A stretch of DNA of 64,000 bases from Chinchilla lanigera (Eukaryota > Chordata > Mammalia > Rodentia > Chinchillidae): positions 11,442,600 to 11,506,599 of the forward strand of contig NW_004955417.1 in assembly GCF_000276665.1 (NCBI RefSeq), given 5' to 3'. Position numbers and translations under genes: made by a program. The notes under the pieces were generated by a model. That model had not been told where the DNA came from. It made no database searches and worked only from the letters and a program-made list of their open reading frames with translations. Shown piece by piece: positions 59,041-64,000 of this stretch (positions are counted from its first letter, which is position 1; the number at the start of each line of letters is the position of its first letter).

Positions 59041-61589
59041 GTATATCAGTAGTGCACATTGGTATTGCATTATCATAGGAGGTTAGTATATACATTTAAC
59101 ACATCTTAATTTCAAGTCCATTAACCTCTTTCAGTGGTTAATCAATATGTGGATTAATTGATAAGAAGCAAACCATCATATTTTAGTCTCCAAATCTAGA
59201 TTTTTGTTGATGATAGACATAAATTTAGCAGAAGCTACACGAGTTCTAGCACAGATGCCAGAAACAGATAAATCAATGATTGTGATGAAGATGTCAAGAC
59301 CATGTTACAATTCTTATTTTCTATTCTGACATATCAGATTTAGGAATCAAAACATTTTGCTTAGAGATAACTCAAATAGTACTAGTTCTTGCCTAGAAGA
59401 ATAGATAAAAAACCTTTCAAGACTTGGAAGAGACACAGCTTTCTTTAGAGCCAGGTAGAAAAAAGAATCAGGACTTTAAGACATGCTTTTAATATTAATG
59501 TTTTTAACATTGAAAATATAGATTTCACATGTGGGAATAAAGAAAAAAACAAGGAAGGAATTTTCTCCTCCAGGGATTAGTGATTTTCTGTCTGAAAGGA
59601 TCATTTCAGTGCGGGGGCTGGGTAATCATATCATGGCAGCAGCAGGGCTTGCTGATAGGGATATTCATGCAGGGAGTGAGTCCAAATAATGAAATAAAAA
59701 ATGTCCAAAATGAGGAGGGCCCAGGTTTTTGCATTTCTCTGGTGACAGGAAATGCAGTATTTGCACTTTACTTACCCTTATATTCAATAAAAAATGCATG
59801 GTGTTTGCCATGACAATGTGTGCATCATATACGCAAGTATCACTTCAGAAATGGAGCCCGCTGCTCTAAAAACAGCAAACACATACCGAGACATGAGCGT
59901 CATGTGAACCCTCTACTCATTTTACAATGTTTTGATGGAAAAATATGTCCCACTGGACCTTGACATCTTTTTTCTCAAAGACTGTTTTCCAATTTCTGTG
60001 GCAGAAAACCCAGGTGTCTGCTGCTTTCTTGGCCTCTAAAGTCACAGTGAGAGTGAGGTACGTGCGTTGTCACAAGTGCACGGTGGGAGTCCCAGGTGAC
60101 AGTCACGGTGATAGGATAGGCCAGAGGGGCTTGCGGCATTGATAGGAAGGGGACGGCAGCCCTGTGGACACCGTGTCTGGCCCTATGGTATAGGCTAGGA
60201 GAGGATGCATCTCCCTAGGAGGACTTGAAAAGCCTTGAAAGAGTTCTTTTCTCCCAAGGGTCTCCTCCCTGGTTTCACACTGAGGGATGACATTTAGCGG
60301 TTACATTTGTCAATAACCACAGCGATGCTGCCTCTTACAATGTCAGTATCCAGAATAATGCTTCCATCTCCAAGTGCCTGGATCACCTTGGCTCCTGTAA
60401 GGTGATGTCTTCGTTTGTCTGGGCCCCATGAGGATTTTACTCAGGTCAGACAAGAGGAGATGAAAGGAGAGGAGAAGAGAGGAGAGGAGAGAAGAGGAGA
60501 AGAGAAAGAAAGTGTTTTGGGTTGAGAGCTGCTGGGATGGCTTCAATATTAGGGGGCCTCAGACAAATGGGACCCTGAGTAGGGTAAAGAAAGGATCAGG
60601 AGAGCAAACAACAAATACTGATCAGGTATGTGACAGGTATGTGGAGATACAAAGCTCTGGAAATAAACTTGCAATTTTGGCCATGGCTCCCTGTGTTCTG
60701 AGCCTTCTAATGCACCTTCTGTTGGCCTGACATCAAGGGTGGGGGCCGGGCAGAGAGTCCATGCTGTGCTGGAGGCCTCCATCCGGACCCTGCCCTGAGC
60801 TTCTCCCACCAGCATCTTTCCCAGCTGCACATCTCTGGAGGATCAGTGTGTATCTGCATCAGAGGGCAAACTTCCATTGTCTACCAAAATTTTCCAGGCT
60901 TAATTTACTTGGCACTTCTCCTTGACCCCTCCCTTTTATTTCCAGTTACATGATCACTATTTTTGGTTGTTTCTACCCGAGATAATCGTGTGGAAAGGTC
61001 AGAGAGCCCTGTCTGACAGCAAAGCCGCTGTGTTCTGTTTCTCCCACAGAGCCCCACTGAGCTCCCACTGAGCGGCAGGTGCTTCTGGCTGCCTGGTCAC
61101 ATTTGTCAGATGAGGCTCCGTGGTAGGGATGCGCACACTTGCAGATCTCAGGGGACCAGCACAGAAAGTTTATTTCTTGTTTAAGCAAAGTCTGGCCGTT
61201 CCCTAAAGCATCTTCCTCCCAGGTCTTGATTTAGAAATAAAGGCTGCTTGATGTCACAGCGATGCCTTGGGAAGCAGAAGAGAGAGTTGGAGTGTCACAG
61301 GCTACGCTGGCTTTGCTGTATTTCAGTTCCGAAGTGATGGGCATCATTTACCCCTCCAGCCCACTGGCCTGAAATAGTCAGTCTGTTCGTGTTCCACCTG
61401 GGGGCTGGGACAGCTGGCTGCGCTTGTGACTCATCAGTGAGCAGAAAATGCCTCTGCCCCATGGCTATATTCTTCCTATGTGAGGTGGTATATTTTTCCC
61501 TGAGCCCCTGACAGGAAAGGAAAATTATCACGGCATCTGGGTGGTACTAGAGGGATGGTGGTACTAGAGTATAAGTCCTGGGTTACTGC
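59041..61589. other. No gene seen; GAGGA-rich microsatellite at 60449-60510
   Basis: The longest frames are under 95 codons. A purine tract of GAGGA/GAAGA units lies at about 60449-60510. No transposon body was recognised in the rest. Confidence 0.5.
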
Positions 61590-61644
61590 TAGAGTGGTCC
61601 GTTGGCATCTGTAGGAGATTGATTCTGGGACACCCCTTCATCCC

Positions 61645-62036
61645 TCATTATGGTTCACATCTAGATGTCCTCCTAAAGCCCCGTGTGCTCATAGGTGGGG
61701 CTTTGGGGACAAGACTGGACTAGGGGTGTGTAATACTGGATGAGCCCACTGATGAGTGTATAGCTGAATGTGATGTTGGGAGGGGGAGCCTGGTGGGAGG
61801 AGGCAGTCACCGGGGGCATGGCCTGGAAGGGTCTCTCTCTCTCTCTTCCTCCTCCTCCCTTCGTCTCTGTGCTTCCTGATGCCACACCACGAGCTGCTTC
61901 TCCTCTGCCATGCCACCCTGCCTTGGATCCAGCCAGCTATGGACCGAAACGTCTACAAACCATGAGCCAAAACAAACCTCTTCTCACGTTGTGGGTCTTG
62001 GGCATTATGTTTCAGCAATGAGAAAGTAACTATGAC
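61645..62036 (+). mobile_element. MaLR-type solo LTR, forward, near full length
   Basis: It begins near 'ttatggttcacatctagatg', passes 'gtgctcataggtggggcttt' and a CT-rich tract, then ends with 'accatgagccaaaacaaacc', 'tgggcattatgtttcagcaa', 'gagaaagtaactatgac'. It disrupts the MER2/Tigger element. Confidence 0.85.
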
Positions 62037-62247
62037 CTCACTCCCCTTTTCAGTACCAAATCAACAGATTCTCAAGGCCTTTATACAAAATGGCATAGTA
62101 AGTACTTATAGCCTGTGTATATCCCCAGTATATTTTAAGTCATTTCTAGATTATTATCCCTAACACAAAGTAAATAGTTGTTATGCTGTATTGTTTAGGG
62201 AAGAAACAAAGTCTGTCTTAATATATAATACAGATGATTTTACTTGT

Positions 62248-62322
62248 CTTTTTGTGCTGGTGACTGAACTCAGGGGCTTATGCATGCTAAGCACATACTC
62301 TATCACTGAGCTGTACCCCAAC
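62248..62322 (-). mobile_element. ID SINE, reverse, diverged
   Basis: 'gtgctggtgactgaactcag', 'catgctaagcacatactcta', 'tcactgagctgtaccccaac' is a reversed ID body placed in the MER2/Tigger element. Confidence 0.85.
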
Positions 62323-62375
62323 AGTGGTTTGAATCCTCAAATATGAAATTGGTGACTGTCGGGGGCCAACTGTAC

Positions 62376-62900
62376 TGTCTGTGTAGTGACCATTTGAGGT
62401 ATTGTCATGATCCTACTTTTATTTTGCAGCCTTACCATTTTGGTCCAAGCCTGTATCACCATCATAACAAAACAGGGAACAATTTCAGTATAGACTTCTG
62501 TGCATTTTGATGTTGTTATTTATGTTTGGAGATCCTTATTTTAAATTAAAAAATGCTTTTTTTCCCCAAGAACAAGATGAAAACTTGAAAGGAAAAAGAA
62601 TACTAGTAAGAAATATTAGCAAATTGAGGAGAGAGAAATACTGTTTCCTCTTCCTTACCAGGATTTTCCTTACCAGGAAATGAATGAGCTGGTGGAGGTC
62701 TGCTGGGAAAGCGGTCTTCAGGGGGTAAACTAGTTAACTGCAGACTCTTGTGCAGACGGGTGGAAGGGAGGTGCCCTTAGAGGCTCCTGTCCCTTGTTAC
62801 TTCAGTGTCAGCCCCAACCCCTCCTCTTCTCTTACGTAAACTCCTTGGGATAACCACTCTGGGGCAGCTCCAGAGAGAGGACCTTGTTTGTGCAGTCAGG
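62376..62900. other. No gene seen
   Basis: Unassigned sequence. Confidence 0.45.
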
Positions 62901-62904
62901 ATCC

Positions 62905-63000
62905 TTAATCTCTTGAGGTAGGGACTGGTTTTGTTTATAAGACTGCCCCAGGGTTGAGCTTAGAGCTTGGCACATACTAGCTGCTCAATAAACAGGTATA
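62905..63000 (+). mobile_element. L2 LINE 3' end, forward
   Basis: 'aatctcttgaggtagggact', 'gagcttagagcttggcacat', 'actagctgctcaataaacag' is an L2 terminus. Confidence 0.8.
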
Positions 63001-63889
63001 TGACAAAGACAAAGAAGGAAACTTGCATGGCCTTTTCTCAAGTAACTTCCATGTAAAGCACTGAGCTCCCGTTCTGGGTTAACTAAGCAGACCAGGAAGA
63101 CTGAAGAGTGACTGAGGGGACTCTCGCAAGCCTGAGGGGGGCAGTGTTCATATTTCTTTACACTCAGACTTCTCTGCACTGGAGTCTACTATGTGTTCGC
63201 ATGTAACAAGACTTCATCGGGCTCCCAGGATGTAGAAGAGGGCAGGAATTAGAAAGGATTAGTGTTATCTGCCCATAGGCAAAGCCTTTGGAAATAGATT
63301 TGTTCATTGTGAAATAGGATTCAGTGAACTGAAAGAGAATTTAGAAAGAATATGGTTCAAACTTTCCTTTCTCCTTATTGTCTTCTCCCTTTCCTACCGT
63401 TGCAGGGAAACCAGGAAGTTGAAGGCCAGTGAAGCTAAGGCACTCGTTCAATTCACATACTTGGCGGTGGATTTATGAACATATACCTGGTCTATTTCAA
63501 ACTCAGGAGCTTGTTTCATTGCTCCCCTGGGGCCATACTCCTGAGCTGTGGTTCTTAAATATTTTGGGATCGCTCTTTGATAATCTGAAGTTCTTCTGTA
63601 CTTGTCTCACAAAATGCAGGTCCTTTGACCTACACAAAATTCTTCATATTTTGGGGATCCCTATAAATCACTATTCCTTCTCCCCACTTCTGTTTGTTTT
63701 CATCGTGGGCATCGGACATATGTTAGAAATGCCCCTGGGCTTAACCCCAAACTTAATTTTCACTAAGCATTTTGAGACCAACCCCTTTAAGGGTTATAGA
63801 CCCAAAAGGAAACTTTCTGATTCTTTGAGAGAGGAGTGAGAAAGTTAAAACTGCAAAAGGAGGAAGAAAAAACACTAATAAAGGGACTA
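63001..63889. other. No gene confirmed
   Basis: A forward frame of 136 codons at 63429-63839 shows no domain. The words 'gtggttcttaaatattttgg' and 'gatcgctctttgataatctg' (63550-63590) hint at an old non-coding repeat, which argues against coding. Confidence 0.4.
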
Positions 63890-64000
63890 GTGTGATTGAT
63901 TCCCAGCGGTGGCAGGGGTGGGGGCGACTTTCCGAGTGGAAGAACGTTCAGAACGGGGAGTCGTTGACTGCAGTGGGGACGTTAGCCTCACTGCCCACAG
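63890..64000. other. CpG-enriched edge, possible start of a GC-rich or promoter region
   Basis: Seven CpG dinucleotides fall within about 90 bases ('cagcggtggc', 'ggcgactttccgag', 'gaacgttcagaacgggg', 'gtcgttgac', 'gacgttag'), against a CpG-poor background. The sequence ends 'cccacag', which could be a splice acceptor at the window edge. The extent cannot be judged. Confidence 0.25.

Larger units (their letters stand above)
61591..62375. mobile_element. MER2/Tigger-type DNA transposon, broken by an LTR and an ID
   Basis: The left end 'gttggcatctgtaggagatt', 'gattctgggacaccc' (61600-61640) and the right end 'gaatcctcaaatatgaaatt', 'gtcgggggccaactgta' (62331-62374) are inverted with respect to each other as in MER2-type elements. 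Between the insertions 'aggcctttatacaaaatggc', 'gtatattttaagtcatttct' and 'ttgttatgctgtattgttta' are MER2 internal words. It is non-coding. Confidence 0.8.

Noticed and set aside
63429..63839. 136-codon forward open frame near the right edge
   Set aside because: No domain or exon signal, and part of it resembles an old non-coding repeat; not enough to call a gene.
1..64000. CRISPR arrays, operons, prophage or defence systems
   Set aside because: No regularly spaced direct repeats with unique spacers, no tightly packed reading frames and no ribosome-binding-site pattern; the repeat content is mammalian throughout.

Overview
The window reads as mammalian, specifically rodent, non-coding DNA: about 64 kb of AT-rich sequence dominated by decayed interspersed repeats, with one 575-base run of N (44989-45563) that is an assembly gap inside a LINE-1. 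No complete protein-coding gene, rRNA, functional tRNA, CRISPR array or bacterial/phage feature can be supported. The rodent call rests on tRNA-Ala-like ID SINEs, 7SL-derived B1 SINEs with a repeated internal segment, and the composite B1-dID SINE (B1 half joined to an ID half). B1-dID points away from mouse/rat-type genomes towards a squirrel-, dormouse- or beaver-like lineage; the species cannot be fixed by eye.

Layout. 1-5.3 kb: AT-rich unique sequence, then a MaLR (ERVL-type) provirus remnant with another retroelement fragment inside it. 5.4-13.5 kb: MaLR LTR pieces, MIR, B1 and ID SINEs, two perfect short tandem duplications (7802-7975 and 11014-11137), a hAT relic and a palindromic Tc1/mariner-type MITE (13284-13472). 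13.5-19.9 kb: mostly unique, no gene seen. 19.9-22.1 kb: a 1.2-kb reverse-strand retroposon carrying a piece of a class I endogenous retrovirus (gag nucleocapsid to protease), then a B1-dID split by an LTR and a B1 with perfect target-site duplications. 22-37 kb: MIR, MER5-type, L2, MLT1 and MaLR relics, microsatellites, and an LTR holding a CAG tract. 37.4-37.6 kb: the only stretch that looks like a possible coding exon (reverse strand, with acceptor, open frame, stop and AATAAA). 38.8-42.2 kb: a MER2/Tigger element split by a B1-dID, then MIR and LTR pieces. 42.6-47.4 kb: a long degraded LINE-1. 47.6-48.7 kb: a second copy of the gag-protease retroposon. 48.9-53.2 kb: MLT1 LTR and several LINE-1 3' fragments in both orientations. 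53.2-64 kb: mostly unique, higher in GC, with L2, MIR, ID and a MER2/Tigger element broken by an LTR and an ID; the last ~110 bases are CpG-rich.

There is no gene system working together here. The most notable item is the pair of gag-protease retroposons. Each joins the same retroviral fragment to the same tail of degenerate ~110-bp repeats, ends in an A-rich tract, and is bounded by its own short direct repeats. That pattern suggests a non-autonomous element copied by LINE-1 machinery. The candidate exon at 37.4 kb is the second item to test. Repeat family names are from memory of consensus features; no database search was possible.
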